DNA of 64,000 nt from Endozoicomonas sp. 8E (GCF_032883915.1 NZ_CP120717.1:3603697-3667696), one strand, 5' to 3'. Positions 45,164 to 55,702 are shown, counted from the first letter of the stretch. Made by a program: numbers and translations. The notes: generated by a model from the sequence alone, not told the origin.

Positions 45164-46012
45164 TTAAAGTGAAGAGTTTAAGGCCTCGGCATGAAAAGCG
45201 ATATGATCGCTGATAAAACTGGCTATATAGAAATAACTATGGTCATAGCCTTCATCCATAGATAGCCTGATGGGGTAATTCACCTTATCACACGCCGACT
45301 TGAAATGATTTGTCAGTAATTGCTGCTGCAAGAAATTATCCGACAGACCCTGGTTAATCATAACAGGCAAGACACGATCGTATGCCTGATTCTCAATTAA
45401 CACAGTGGCATCGTAGGCAAGCCATGAGTCCTGGTTGTGCCCTAAATAATGAGTAAACGCCTTTTGCCCCCATGGGCACTGACTGGGGTTTACGATCGGC
45501 GCAAAAGCTGAAATTGACTCATAATGATTGGCATTGTTCAGACCAATCACTAAGGCACCGTGGCCACCCATAGAATGCCCTGAGATTGATTTTTTACCGG
45601 TAACGGGAAAGTTGGCCTCGATCAGAGCTGGAAGTTCGTGCACCACATAATCGTACATCTGATAGTGCTCAGCCCATGGCTGCTCTGTTGCATTGACATA
45701 GAAACCGGCCCCTGAACCCAAATCCCAGGCGCCTTCAGGATCGTCTGCCACATCCTCTCCACGAGGGCTGGTATCTGGACAAACAATAGCAACACCATGC
45801 TCTTGCGCAAACTGTTGGGCTCCCGCTTTTGTCACAAAGTTTTGATCCGTAGAGGTAAGACCTGACAGCCAATACAGAACCGGCAACTTTTCGGACTCGG
45901 TTTTACTGGGTAAATAAATCGAGAACTGCATAGTGCAGCGGGTAGTGTCAGCTTCATGCTCATACTGCAGTTGAACGCCACCAAAGCATTTAACACGAGA
46001 TAATTCTTTCAT
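45164..46012 (-). CDS. fghA: S-formylglutathione hydrolase
   Basis: 282 residues, the usual family length. An esterase D-type alpha/beta hydrolase that releases formate and glutathione from S-formylglutathione in formaldehyde detoxification. Catalytic triad visible: Ser147 in GHSMGGHGA, Asp225 in QGLSDNF, His258 in GYDHSYFYI; the family's N-terminal FGGVQLQYEHEAD and WLSGLTSTDQNF blocks are present. The frame extends to a GTG eight codons earlier (46036); the ATG at 46012 gives the standard N-terminus. It lies 78 bp downstream of frmA, in the same direction, so the two form an operon. The gene is often called frmB in enterobacteria. Confidence 0.95.
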   Translation of the reverse strand: MKELSRVKCFGGVQLQYEHEADTTRCTMQFSIYLPSKTESEKLPVLYWLSGLTSTDQNFVTKAGAQQFAQEHGVAIVCPDTSPRGEDVADDPEGAWDLGSGAGFYVNATEQPWAEHYQMYDYVVHELPALIEANFPVTGKKSISGHSMGGHGALVIGLNNANHYESISAFAPIVNPSQCPWGQKAFTHYLGHNQDSWLAYDATVLIENQAYDRVLPVMINQGLSDNFLQQQLLTNHFKSACDKVNYPIRLSMDEGYDHSYFYIASFISDHIAFHAEALNSSL

Positions 46013-46090
46013 AGCTGGTTTTGTCTGTTGATTCACTTAAAAAGTATCTGGCGAGTGAGTAGAATTCATGACGCCCCATTCACTCATTTG

Positions 46091-47212
<1,122 letters not shown>

Positions 47213-47282
47213 TTAAGTTGGACAATAACTGAAACTACCTGGCTTTTCTCAAACTGCTGCCGAGCTCAGCAAAATTGTAATG

Positions 47283-47355
47283 AGAATGAGTCCTGAAATG
47301 AAGGTTTTTCCTTTTTTTCTTGTAGAGTGATGGGTCCAGTCTTACTGGTTTGGTG
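47283..47355 (-). pseudogene. Relic of an F-box gene leader
   Basis: In one frame the minus strand reads TGPITLQEKKEKPSFQDSFS, matching the GRSITVPDKEKKSSFQDLTS that precedes the F-box in array genes. Nothing downstream of it is F-box-like; it runs straight into the frmA promoter region. A third family scrap in this region. Confidence 0.6.
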
Positions 47356-47379
47356 TATTCAGTCAGAATTGCTTCGAAC

Positions 47380-48420
47380 TTATATTTGGAAATCGTATAC
47401 TTCGAAAAACATCTCATATTTTGGATCAATGCCTAAGTATTTTCTTGAAGCTGAGAATATTCTAAAGTAAGGACGATCATCGGAATTGCTTAAGGTTGAA
47501 AACAATGTAGGCAAAATCTTCTGGTTGAAAATAGCTTTAGAACAGGATTTGTTTTTTCTTGTTTTGATTGTTTTATTAAATGATGGTTCTATTTTTTTTA
47601 ATTCTTTTGTCATTTCTTTTATTTCATCTTCCCTTTCTTTAGAAAAAAGTGATGGCAAATTATTCTCCTGATAAAACAAAATCAAATCATTGGTTTTTTT
47701 TAAGCTTTTTTTATTTTTGGCTATTGTAGAAGAGTCACCATTCAGCCATTGGTCAAGACTAAACGCATCTACCATCGACTGTAATATATGAAATCTGTTG
47801 TCTTTCCTCAGAATAACAAATTCATGAGAATATACTTTTACATCATTGTCTATGTGGCTGATTTTGTGTGAAAAAGCATAATTGTTTTCTGGATTGCCAT
47901 TGATGTATTCCTTGTATAATTGTTGTTCGTCAAACATGAAGGTATGAGTTACTGAATACCTTTCTTTTGAGAGATGTTTTTCAAGAACTGATACCGTTGT
48001 GTGGCATACATTTTCATTCTTTAGTTCATTGATACTCAACTCTAATGGAGATAAGGTGGCAGCTTTTGCTTCTACGGGAGGCTTTTCAGGCATACATTGT
48101 GTATCTGCAGTTAATGTTTCAGAAGCAGCATGAGACAAAAATCTACTGTCTTCCTTAACCTCATTATGAAGTGAGACGCATCTTGAAAAGACAGAGATAG
48201 TTTCATCTAAAGTTTCTTTAACAAGCTGTGATTCTTTCTCTGGCGCAATTGATTGGGTTGCACCTTCTGAGGGAGAAATATTGAGTGACAAAGGTTCACT
48301 CTCGTTATGTACACTGATGTCTCTACCCATACTGACAACAGTTAGTGTTTCTGATGGCGGTTGATTAGATGTTGATGGGGTGGTGCTGTCAATACTGGAT
48401 TTGTTATTTATTCCGTTCAT
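47380..48420 (-). CDS. 346-residue protein of unknown family (copy B)
   Basis: Paralogue of the gene at 42.7-43.7 kb, same length. Leader MNGINNKSSIDSTTPSTSNQ, MGRDISVHNESEP. Conserved core: ELKNENVCHTT, YSHEFVILRKDNRFHILQSM, LDQWLNGDSSTI, FNKTIKTRKNKSCSKAIFNQ, SDDRPYFRIFSASRKYLG. The residues kept in both copies (CH, H-[DE]-FVILR, LQSM, W, RPYFR) are the candidates for function. The ATG at 48420 has a weak ribosome site; unlike copy A, no array-type upstream element is visible. Strongly AT-rich compared with frmA next to it, consistent with transfer. Confidence 0.82.
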   Translation of the reverse strand: MNGINNKSSIDSTTPSTSNQPPSETLTVVSMGRDISVHNESEPLSLNISPSEGATQSIAPEKESQLVKETLDETISVFSRCVSLHNEVKEDSRFLSHAASETLTADTQCMPEKPPVEAKAATLSPLELSINELKNENVCHTTVSVLEKHLSKERYSVTHTFMFDEQQLYKEYINGNPENNYAFSHKISHIDNDVKVYSHEFVILRKDNRFHILQSMVDAFSLDQWLNGDSSTIAKNKKSLKKTNDLILFYQENNLPSLFSKEREDEIKEMTKELKKIEPSFNKTIKTRKNKSCSKAIFNQKILPTLFSTLSNSDDRPYFRIFSASRKYLGIDPKYEMFFEVYDFQI

Positions 48421-48516
48421 GCTTTCATCACTTCAAGTAAGTATTTGTCCTCGATCAGGGGCTAAATCCTTTCCACCTGTCACAGCTAAATCGGCATAGA
48501 GAGGCAAACAAAAGGA

Positions 48517-50178
48517 TCAGTAATTTACTCTAAACGGTATTTGTTTTGAATAATATTCAGGCGCTAATCTAACGATCCTTATTGATTCTGAAGGGTATCT
48601 CTCTAGAGCACCAGGTAAAGATTGGAAAAATATATCAATCGGACCATGCTTACTTATACATCTACCACCTCCGATATAAAACAGACTATGGATCAATTCT
48701 TCATTTGAAAATAATTGCAGAATATCTCCGATGCATAGTTTTGTTTTATCATATGTATGAATAGAAGCAAAAGGAAGTTTTTCATACCACCCATTGAATT
48801 TCATATCCTTTTGTTTATCCATACCAAATGCCAAATAATTTACAAGCTGATGACAGACACCCTGAGAATCAATTTCTTTATTTTCAAGAGGCAAAACCGT
48901 TTTGCAAACATTCTCAAAGCCCTTTGTAAAGAGACAGGACAGCCTGCTTTTTATTTGATTCAAATAACATGAATCAATATTTGCTTCCTCAGTTAAAGGC
49001 AAAGAAACCAAACATTCTTCCTTTAAAATAGGGGTATGGGCTGGCACTTTATAATGCTTAATTCCATTCAAAGTAAAAGGTAAAAGTTTAAGCTCCCAAA
49101 ACACAAGAGTTTCTTCAGCGTAGATTTCTGGATTGTCAATTTGTTGAAAAAAGGTTGTTCCATCGCATTTTTGGTTAGCATAGAATATTTCCGTGTGGTG
49201 CTCTTCATCAAGGAACAAAAGTTTATTGGCGGAGTCAACCTTTGTTTCTGATAAGGATTTCCCTTCAACCTGCGATGGGTGGCTTTGATCAGCTACTCTA
49301 AACGGTATTTGTTTTGAATAATATTCAGGTGCTAATCTAACGATCCTTATCGATTCTGAAGGGTATCTCTTCAGAGCACCAGGTAAAGATTGGAAAAATA
49401 TATCAATCGGACCATGCTTACTTATACATCTACCACCTCCGATATAAAACAGACTATGGATCAATTCTTCATTTGAAAATAATTGCAGAATATCTCCGAT
49501 GCATAGTTTTGTTTTATCATATGTATGAATAGAAGCAAAAGGAAGTTTTTCATACCACCCATTGAATTTTATATCCTTTTGTTTATCCATACCAAATGCC
49601 AAATAATTTACAAGCTGATGACAGAGACCCTGAGAATCAATTTCTTTATTCTCAAGAGGCAAAACCGTTTTGCAAACATTCTCAAAGCCCTTTGTAAAGA
49701 GACAGGACAGCCTGCTTTTTATTTGATTCAAATAACATGAATCAATATTTGCTTCCTCAGTTAAAGGCAAAGAAACCAAACATTCTTCCTTTAGAATAGG
49801 GGTATTAGCTGGCACTTTATAATGCTTAACTCCATTCAAAGTAAAAGGTAAAAGTTTAAGCTCCCAAAACACAAGAGTTTCTTCAGCGTAGATTTCTGGA
49901 TTGTCAATTTGTTCAAAAAAGATTGTTCCATCGCATTTTTGGTTAGCATAGAATATTTCCGTGTGCTGCTCTTCATCAAGGAACAAAACTTTATTGGCGG
50001 AGTCAACCTTTCTTTCTGATAAGGATTTCCCTTCAACCTGCGATGGGTGGCTTTGATCAGCTTTTAAGTGATTAGTTGCTAATTCTTTTGGTACTGACTC
50101 TTTAGTGCCCGAAATGTCTGATTGCGCTAAAGCAGGGCCAAGTTGTAAGTTTGTTTCTGTCACTGGGTTCATTGTCAT
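48517..50178 (-). CDS. Tandem-duplicated papain/NlpC-P60-like protein
   Basis: 553 residues made of two near-identical 256-residue halves (768-bp direct repeat). Each half has VFWELKLLPFTLNG, SRLSCLFTKGFENVCKT, a Cys motif (SQGLCHQLVNYLAFGM in the first half, SQGVCH in the second), LCIGDILQLF, a His motif (LIHSLFYIGGGRCISKHG) and SIRIVRLAPEYYSKQIPFRV. This is the same architecture as the single-domain protein at 44.3-45.0 kb. The unit starts at ADQSHPSQVEGKSLSE in both halves. Leader MTMNPVTETNLQLG is unlike the array leader. Start ATG 50178 with ACGGAG upstream; a second ATG two codons in is possible. Both active-site pairs are intact. Function unknown. Confidence 0.8.
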   Translation of the reverse strand: MTMNPVTETNLQLGPALAQSDISGTKESVPKELATNHLKADQSHPSQVEGKSLSERKVDSANKVLFLDEEQHTEIFYANQKCDGTIFFEQIDNPEIYAEETLVFWELKLLPFTLNGVKHYKVPANTPILKEECLVSLPLTEEANIDSCYLNQIKSRLSCLFTKGFENVCKTVLPLENKEIDSQGLCHQLVNYLAFGMDKQKDIKFNGWYEKLPFASIHTYDKTKLCIGDILQLFSNEELIHSLFYIGGGRCISKHGPIDIFFQSLPGALKRYPSESIRIVRLAPEYYSKQIPFRVADQSHPSQVEGKSLSETKVDSANKLLFLDEEHHTEIFYANQKCDGTTFFQQIDNPEIYAEETLVFWELKLLPFTLNGIKHYKVPAHTPILKEECLVSLPLTEEANIDSCYLNQIKSRLSCLFTKGFENVCKTVLPLENKEIDSQGVCHQLVNYLAFGMDKQKDMKFNGWYEKLPFASIHTYDKTKLCIGDILQLFSNEELIHSLFYIGGGRCISKHGPIDIFFQSLPGALERYPSESIRIVRLAPEYYSKQIPFRVNY

Positions 50179-50307
50179 AGACTCCGTAATATTTTTATAA
50201 GTTCCCGATCAGCTGGCTTCGCATTCCTGGAAGGCGGCTTTTTCGTCCTAATGCATTTCAGGCTTGGTTGTATTGACAGATAAAACGAACAGTAATTCAT
50301 TATTTTG

Positions 50308-50397
50308 TTAATTAATACTAACCATAAAGTAAGCCAGAATAACAAAGAGTGGCATAGAAAGGATGACAGTTGCGCCGTTACTGATGACCCAGAGCAT
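50308..50397 (-). CDS. Possible 29-residue single-span membrane peptide
   Basis: A short frame MLWVISNGATVILSMPLFVI... ending MVSIN-stop, hydrophobic through most of its length, lies in the gap between the duplicated hydrolase and the Fic gene. AGG occurs upstream of the ATG but spacing is not ideal. It could equally be chance; I do not recognise a family. Confidence 0.2.
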   Translation of the reverse strand: MLWVISNGATVILSMPLFVILAYFMVSIN

Positions 50398-50434
50398 AAG
50401 CAACCTGTTTGCCATACAATGGGCACAAGTATGA

Positions 50435-51178
50435 TTGCAATGGATTACTCACGGTATGTTTGAAACCATAGATGCTCTCAAAGCCCAATTGGATGCCCTC
50501 AGGCCCCTGCCAAAAAACAGTGTCCAGTCGCTCCATGAAGCAATGATGCTTGAGTGGACTTATCATTCCAATGCGATAGAGGGTAATACCTTGACTCTCA
50601 AGGAAACCAAGGTGGTTCTTGAGGGTATTACTGTTGGCGGCAAGTCAATCAGGGAGCATTTTTAAGCCATTAATCACCGGGAGGCCATTGAGTGGGTAGA
50701 GTCTGTAATCGCAAGAGATGAGCCATTCAGTGAACGACTGATTAAGTCTATTCATCAGTTGCTATTAAAAAATATTGATAACACTAATGCGGGTTGCTAT
50801 CGACAGGAAAATGTAATGATTGCAGGTGCTCAACACATACCTCCTGAACACCTGCACTTGCAGTCGTTAATGACGGAACTGGTGGATGGCTATGAAAATC
50901 AGGATTACCACCCTGTTGAGAGGGCAGCGAGACTGCATGTTGATTTTGCAGGAATTCATCCTTTTGTCGATGGCAATGGCCGTACAGCCCGCGTGCTGAT
51001 GAACTTTGACTTAATGAGCAGTGGCTATTTACCCGTCATTATCAGAGCGGAGAACCGTCTTGCTTATTATGAAGCTTTGGATAAAGCTCATACCAGCCAG
51101 TGCTATCAAGACTACATATTAATGGTCGTTGAGGCAGAAGAGGACGCTTTTAAACGCTATCTCAGCATTGTTAGTTGA
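50435..51178 (+). pseudogene. Fic-domain protein interrupted by one in-frame stop
   Basis: The reading frame is continuous except for TAA at 50663-50665, in KSIREHF-stop-AINHREAIEW, where relatives have a sense codon. The first part holds WTYHSNAIEGNTLTLKET, which fits the (S/T)xxxE(G/N) inhibitory helix of self-inhibited Fic proteins; the second holds HPFVDGNGRTAR, the complete catalytic motif for AMP transfer. Start could be 50435 or the ATG at 50456 (MFETIDALKAQ). With the stop, the catalytic part (from 50666) would need its own start and would lack the inhibitory helix. Either a recent pseudogene or a sequencing error. Confidence 0.85.
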
Positions 51179-51210
51179 ATTGGAGTATTTCAGTTGGGCT
51201 TCCTTAGCCA

Positions 51211-51243
51211 AAACAGAAGCCTTGTGGGGTTTAATCACAAGGC
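51211..51243 (-). terminator. Terminator of the fabA-fabB operon
   Basis: Perfect 8-bp stem GCCTTGTG / CACAAGGC (51219-51226 with 51236-51243) and a 9-base loop, followed on the minus strand by TTCTGTTTT. It lies 50 bp beyond the fabB stop. Confidence 0.55.
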
Positions 51244-51292
51244 CAGGCTCCATCATTCTTCTGAAACACCCGGAAATTTGAATCCCTGGCAA

Positions 51293-52510
51293 TCAGTCTT
51301 TGTAGTTCTGGAATACCAGACAAGCGTTGGTGCCACCAAAACCGAAGCTGTTAGACATGATGCGGTTCAGTTTCTGCTCGCGAGCTTTGCCGACCAGAAT
51401 GGGCAGATCCCTGGCTTCCGCGTCCAGGGTCTCTACGTTGGCTGAAGCTGCAATGAAGTTGTGTTTCATCATCAGCAGACAGTAGATAGCCTCCTGCACA
51501 CCAGCCGCTCCCAGAGAGTGACCAGAGAGGGACTTGGTGGAGCTGATGGTAGGCATTTTGTCACCAAAGACCTCTTTCAGTGCTTTCAGTTCTGCTACAT
51601 CACCAACGGGAGTCGATGTACCGTGGGTATTGATGTAATCGACAGGACCAGCAACCGTTTCCAGAGCCAGACGCATGCAACGGGAAGCCCCTTCACCGGA
51701 AGGAGCAACCATGTCATAACCATCAGAAGTAGCGCCGTAACCCACGACTTCTGCGTAAATTCTGGCACCACGGGCTTTGGCGTGCTCCAGTTCTTCCAGA
51801 ACCACCATGCCACCACCACCGGCAATGACAAAGCCGTCACGGTCAGCATCGTAAGCACGGGAAGCTTTTTCCGGGCTGTCGTTGTACTTACTGCTCAGTG
51901 CGCCCATAGCGTCGAACAGGCCGGTCTGTGACCAGTGCTCTTCTTCACCACCGCCCGCAAAGACAACATCCTGTTTGCCCAGCTGGATCTGTTCAACGGC
52001 GTTACCGATACAGTGAGCACTGGTAGCGCAGGCAGAAGTAATGGAGTAATTGACGCCTTTGATCTTGAATGGGGTCGCCAGGCAGGCAGATACTGTGCTG
52101 CCCATCGTGCGGGTTACACGGTAAGGGCCCACACGCTTGACACCTTTTTCACGCATGATATCAGCGGCCTCGACAATGTTTTCAGATGAGGCACCACCGG
52201 AGGCAGCAATCAGGCCGGTTCTTGGGTTGGAAACCTGTTCTTCTGACAGGCCGGAATCTTCAATAGCCTGCTTCATGGCGATGTAGGCGTAAGAAGCCGC
52301 CATACCCATAAAACGCTGGGTTTTACGGTCAATATGTTCGCTAAGGTCAATGTCGACGGTGCCGGAAACCTGACTGCGAAAGCCTTTTTCAGCGTAGCTT
52401 TCGTTAAAGCGGATACCGGATTTTCCCTGTTTAAGACTGTCGGCCACGTCACTCTGGGAGCTTCCCAGACAGGAGGTAATGCCGATCCCTGTAACTACAA
52501 CACGTTTCAT
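51293..52510 (-). CDS. fabB: 3-oxoacyl-[acyl-carrier-protein] synthase I
   Basis: 405 residues. Elongating condensing enzyme needed for unsaturated fatty acid synthesis after FabA. Active-site Cys161 (SACATSAH), His296 ([12 protein letters not shown]), Lys326 and His331 ([12 protein letters not shown]), plus the C-terminal [14 protein letters not shown]. Second gene of an operon with fabA, 28 bp after (upstream of) it; CAGG lies before the ATG. A linked fabA-fabB pair is standard in Pseudomonas-like gammaproteobacteria. Confidence 0.98.
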   Translation of the reverse strand: MKRVVVTGIGITSCLGSSQSDVADSLKQGKSGIRFNESYAEKGFRSQVSGTVDIDLSEHIDRKTQRFMGMAASYAYIAMKQAIEDSGLSEEQVSNPRTGLIAASGGASSENIVEAADIMREKGVKRVGPYRVTRTMGSTVSACLATPFKIKGVNYSITSACATSAHCIGNAVEQIQLGKQDVVFAGGGEEEHWSQTGLFDAMGALSSKYNDSPEKASRAYDADRDGFVIAGGGGMVVLEELEHAKARGARIYAEVVGYGATSDGYDMVAPSGEGASRCMRLALETVAGPVDYINTHGTSTPVGDVAELKALKEVFGDKMPTISSTKSLSGHSLGAAGVQEAIYCLLMMKHNFIAASANVETLDAEARDLPILVGKAREQKLNRIMSNSFGFGGTNACLVFQNYKD

Positions 52511-52538
52511 TAATCTAAACCTGAATTATCCGAATGAA

Positions 52539-53078
52539 TCAGAATGCGTCGGTGCTCTGGAAAAGGCCTACCCGGAGCCCATCGGCAGTATAAATCTCAC
52601 GTCCATCGACGCTGACAGTACCATCAGCAATACCCAGCGCCAGTTTGCGGCTGATGATACGCTTGATATTAATCTGGTAGGTCACTTTCTTATTCGTTGG
52701 TAGAATCTGGCCGGTGAATTTGACCTCACCGCTGCCCAGCGCCCTGCCACGACCGGGATTACCCATCCAGCCCAGATAAAAACCGACCAGCTGCCACATA
52801 GCGTCCAGACCCAGGCAGCCTGGCATCACCGGATCGCCCGGAAAGTGACAGTCGAAGAACCAAAGGTCTGGGGTGATATCCAGCTCGGCAACGATCTCGC
52901 CCTTGCCGTATTTACCGCCTTCCTCAGAGATCCGAACGATACGGTCCAGCATCAGCATGTTGGGTGCTGGCAGTTGGGCATTGCCTGGCCCGAAAAGCTC
53001 ACCCTGTGAACAGCGGAGCAGGTCGTCTTTATCGAAGGATTGTTGCTTCATTCGTTCATTATTCCTGGAAAATGCCAT
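52539..53078 (-). CDS. fabA: 3-hydroxyacyl-ACP dehydratase/isomerase
   Basis: 179 residues from the ATG at 53078, chosen because GGGAGG lies six bases upstream. An internal ATG nine codons on ([12 protein letters not shown]) would give the usual 170-171 residues and is also possible; the frame is open further upstream to 53144. Catalytic His78 ([14 protein letters not shown]) and Asp92 ([10 protein letters not shown]), with the signature [14 protein letters not shown]. Dehydrates 3-hydroxydecanoyl-ACP and isomerises the product to cis-3-decenoyl-ACP, the branch point to unsaturated fatty acids. Confidence 0.97.
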   Translation of the reverse strand: MAFSRNNERMKQQSFDKDDLLRCSQGELFGPGNAQLPAPNMLMLDRIVRISEEGGKYGKGEIVAELDITPDLWFFDCHFPGDPVMPGCLGLDAMWQLVGFYLGWMGNPGRGRALGSGEVKFTGQILPTNKKVTYQINIKRIISRKLALGIADGTVSVDGREIYTADGLRVGLFQSTDAF

Positions 53079-53164
53079 GGTCAGCCTCCCAAGACAGGGG
53101 TGACATGGGTACGTCGACTCCCCTTCAGGCTGATCACTGATCACGGGAATTCATTACTATCGTT

Positions 53165-53187
53165 CCGGTGTGCACTATACCACCGGT
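53165..53187 (-). promoter_or_regulatory. Candidate fabA promoter with overlapping dyad
   Basis: On the minus strand TGGTATAGT is an extended -10 sequence about 90 bp upstream of fabA. It lies inside the inverted repeat CCGGTG-N10-CACCGG, which could be a repressor site. A good -35 is not seen, as expected for an extended -10. It matches neither the E. coli FabR nor the Pseudomonas DesT site that I know. Confidence 0.4.
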
Positions 53188-53266
53188 CTAAGACTCTCAT
53201 CATCGAATTCTGTTGAAATTAACAAAAAAACAACAGATGTGGCAGCTCTCGTGACATTTAATCAAG

Positions 53267-53293
53267 ACCTGACCTTAATGGTCAGGTTTTTTT
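53267..53293 (+). terminator. Orphan rho-independent terminator
   Basis: ACCTGACC-TTAAT-GGTCAGGT followed by seven T on the plus strand: a perfect 8-bp stem. No plus-strand gene precedes it (fabA is divergent), so it may end a short RNA starting in the fabA-gpsA gap or be an attenuator in the gpsA leader. The rest of that gap (53294-53486) is AT-rich with no gene seen. Confidence 0.65.
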
Positions 53294-53486
53294 ATGCCTT
53301 GAAAAACGCAATACCGACTTATGCACTAACTTATGTACTTAGCCCATGCAATAAACGTTTCAGGTATTGTATTATTTATTTGAATCATTTCTCCTAGACT
53401 TGAGGGTCAAAAAGATGGTTCTTGACTCATGGCCTGCCCAATAGGCTGATTTGCACCGGATCAAGAGAAATAAAGCCGAAGTTATA

Positions 53487-54518
53487 ATGATGACGCCGAA
53501 TAACGATAGCAAGCAGTATACCATAGCCATCCTGGGTGGAGGCAGCTTTGGTACGGCACTGTCTGATATATCAGCTCACAACGGCCATCAGGTTAAACTC
53601 TGGATGCGCAGTGAAGAGCAGGTAAAGGGGATTAACCAGGATCATATTAATCATCGTTATCTGCCAGATTTTACCATTCATCCTTCGGTTCAGGCTTCTA
53701 CTGATATCGAGGCCGTGGTCTCATCTGCAGATCTGGTTCTGATTGCCATTCCCAGCAAATCCTTCCGTTCAGTGGTTCAGATGGCAGGCGATGCACTGGA
53801 AGGCAAAATGGTGATCAGTACCACCAAGGGGATCGAACCGGTTACCTTTGACCTGATGAGTGAAATTCTGAATGAGGAACTTGACTCAGTCAGAGTGGGT
53901 GTTCTCAGTGGCCCCAACCTGGCCAGGGAAATTGTCGCCAAGGCAGTGACGGCAACCGTGATTGCAAGTGAAGATATTGAGTTGTGTGAGATTGTACAGA
54001 AGGTGCTGCATTCGGATTATTTCAGGGTCTATTCCAATCGGGATGTCTATGGCGTTGAACTGGCCGGCGCCCTGAAAAATATCTATGCCATCGTCTCGGG
54101 TATCGGGGCGGCCATGGGTATGGGTGAAAATACCAAGAGTATGCTTATAACCCGCAGTCTGGCAGAAATGAGTCGTTTTGCTGTCAAGCTTGGTGCAGAC
54201 CCCATGACTTTTCTGGGACTGTCCGGGGTAGGGGATCTGGTCGCCACCTGTACTTCCAGTCTCAGCCGTAACTTCAGGGTTGGTTATGCTCTGGGTCAGG
54301 GGAAAACCCTGAAAGAAGCTGAAGCTGAACTGGGTCAGGTCGCCGAGGGAGTGAATACCTTACAGCAGGTCAGGCAAAAAGCGGTTGAGCTGGAAGTCTA
54401 TATGCCGATCGTTGAAGCATTGCACATGGTTATCTTCAAAGAGTTTGATGTCAATCAGCTGGTACGCGGTATGATGCTTCGTGAGCAGAAAACCGATGTC
54501 GAATTTATGGTCAGATGA
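53487..54518 (+). CDS. gpsA: Glycerol-3-phosphate dehydrogenase [NAD(P)+]
   Basis: 343 residues from the ATG at 53487; the frame extends to a TTG 12 codons earlier, but family members start just before the ITILGGGSFGTAL-type motif. NAD-binding YTIAILGGGSFGTAL; VVSTTKGIEP and GVLSGPNLAREI; catalytic Lys in GVELAGALKNIYAIVSG; substrate motif NTKSMLITRSLAEM. Reduces dihydroxyacetone phosphate to sn-glycerol-3-phosphate for phospholipid synthesis. First gene of a plus-strand run with the DUF4389 gene and sixA. Confidence 0.97.
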   Translation: MMTPNNDSKQYTIAILGGGSFGTALSDISAHNGHQVKLWMRSEEQVKGINQDHINHRYLPDFTIHPSVQASTDIEAVVSSADLVLIAIPSKSFRSVVQMAGDALEGKMVISTTKGIEPVTFDLMSEILNEELDSVRVGVLSGPNLAREIVAKAVTATVIASEDIELCEIVQKVLHSDYFRVYSNRDVYGVELAGALKNIYAIVSGIGAAMGMGENTKSMLITRSLAEMSRFAVKLGADPMTFLGLSGVGDLVATCTSSLSRNFRVGYALGQGKTLKEAEAELGQVAEGVNTLQQVRQKAVELEVYMPIVEALHMVIFKEFDVNQLVRGMMLREQKTDVEFMVR

Positions 54519-54595
54519 AGGGCTGGAGGGCTTTCCTTCCTTATGTTGTCATTTAACGACGCATATCCATTAACAAATACGGCGAGGGTTTTTTT

Positions 54596-54901
54596 ATGGA
54601 TGAGAAAGTGTTAGACAATCTGAAATCAGAGTCCCGATGGCTCAGACTGTTGTTCATGGTGTTGTTTTACATGCTGGCCCATATTGTCGGATTGCTGATT
54701 CTATTGATTGCCATTATTCAGGTGGTTCACGGATTTATTAAATCCGAACCGAACGCACGGTTGCTGGATTTCACAGCCGGCCTGAACCAGTATTTCTATC
54801 AGATTATCCAGTTTGTTACTTATAACGCCGACACCAAGCCTTACCCATTCAGCGACTGGCCCGGAGAGAAAAAGCCTGTCAATGATGAGGAAGATGTCTG
54901 A
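54596..54901 (+). CDS. DUF4389 membrane protein
   Basis: 101 residues. One long hydrophobic stretch (LRLLFMVLFYMLAHIVG, LLILLIAIIQVV) forms one or two membrane spans after a charged N-terminus; the following FIKSEPNARLLDFTAGLNQY, IIQFVTYNADTKPYPFSDWP is the conserved DUF4389 signature. GAGGG precedes the ATG. The gene lies between gpsA and sixA, an arrangement I recall from other gammaproteobacteria. Function not known. Confidence 0.85.
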   Translation: MDEKVLDNLKSESRWLRLLFMVLFYMLAHIVGLLILLIAIIQVVHGFIKSEPNARLLDFTAGLNQYFYQIIQFVTYNADTKPYPFSDWPGEKKPVNDEEDV

Positions 54902-54993
54902 AGTTGTGTTGAGTAGTTCAGGTTTATCTATCGTTTCATCCAAAGCTGTTTATACCGTCGTATAACAGTTCATTCAGGCAGGAAGGTATTGAA

Positions 54994-55437
54994 ATGAAAC
55001 TGATCATAATGCGTCATGGACAGGCCAGCTGGTCGGTGCCAAATGATCAGGAAAGACCTTTAACCGATATGGGTCAGCAAGAAGTGCTCAGCACAGCCTC
55101 GAAGCTGACCCATCTTGGCATCAACAGGGTACTGGCCAGCCCTTATCTCAGGGCTCAGCAGTCCGGCAGGATTCTGGCAGAAACGCTGGGATGCTCTCTG
55201 GAAACACTGGATTGCATTACTCCAGATGACGATCCGATGGCTGTGATCTCAGAACTGCCTGCTCGAGGCAATATCGCTCTTGCCAGTCATATGCCTCTGG
55301 TAGGCACTTTAACCGGACTGCTCTGCGAAGGATCGATTCATCAGGGACCCGGCTTTATGACTGGCAATGCAGCTGTACTTGAAATGGAGCTGCCCGGCCC
55401 GGGGTTGGCGACATTGGTTGAGATGATCGTGCCCTGA
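54994..55437 (+). CDS. sixA: Phosphohistidine phosphatase SixA
   Basis: 147 residues. RHG motif at 7-9 (LIIMRHGQAS) with His8 as phosphate acceptor; NRVLASPYLRAQQSGRIL; second His in ALASHMPLVGTLTGLL. SixA removes phosphate from histidine phosphocarriers such as the ArcB HPt domain or the nitrogen PTS protein NPr in E. coli. AGGAAGG before the ATG. The 265 bp between this gene and uup contain a GCCCTGAAGTTG / GCCCTGAAAGTTG direct repeat and otherwise nothing I recognise. Confidence 0.93.
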   Translation: MKLIIMRHGQASWSVPNDQERPLTDMGQQEVLSTASKLTHLGINRVLASPYLRAQQSGRILAETLGCSLETLDCITPDDDPMAVISELPARGNIALASHMPLVGTLTGLLCEGSIHQGPGFMTGNAAVLEMELPGPGLATLVEMIVP

Positions 55438-55702
55438 AGTTGCGCCCTGAAAGTTGTGCCCTGAAAACATTCCGTTCTTCGCCACTTTGGCTACTCTTCC
55501 TTCAGGCCGCTTTGGTTAAACCGCTTTGTTTTAAAAGATGGCAAAGAACAGCGGACCGCAAGATAAACATAGCCTTATCGTGAGCTGTGGATTTTTGCCT
55601 GGATTTTTTGGCTCGTAACACTTTAGCAGGTATGCTTGGCGGCATTTTTAATCCTGCGTTATCGCAGTTGCAGGACGTTGAACAGGACAGGTTAACTCGA
55701 GA

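Noticed and set aside
50175-50426. Minus-strand 83-codon frame between the duplicated hydrolase and the Fic gene
   Set aside because: No ribosome site or recognisable domain; it overlaps the likely promoter region of the hydrolase gene.
53170-53397. Plus-strand 75-codon frame in the fabA-gpsA gap
   Set aside because: It runs through the perfect terminator hairpin at 53267-53293 and has no ribosome site.
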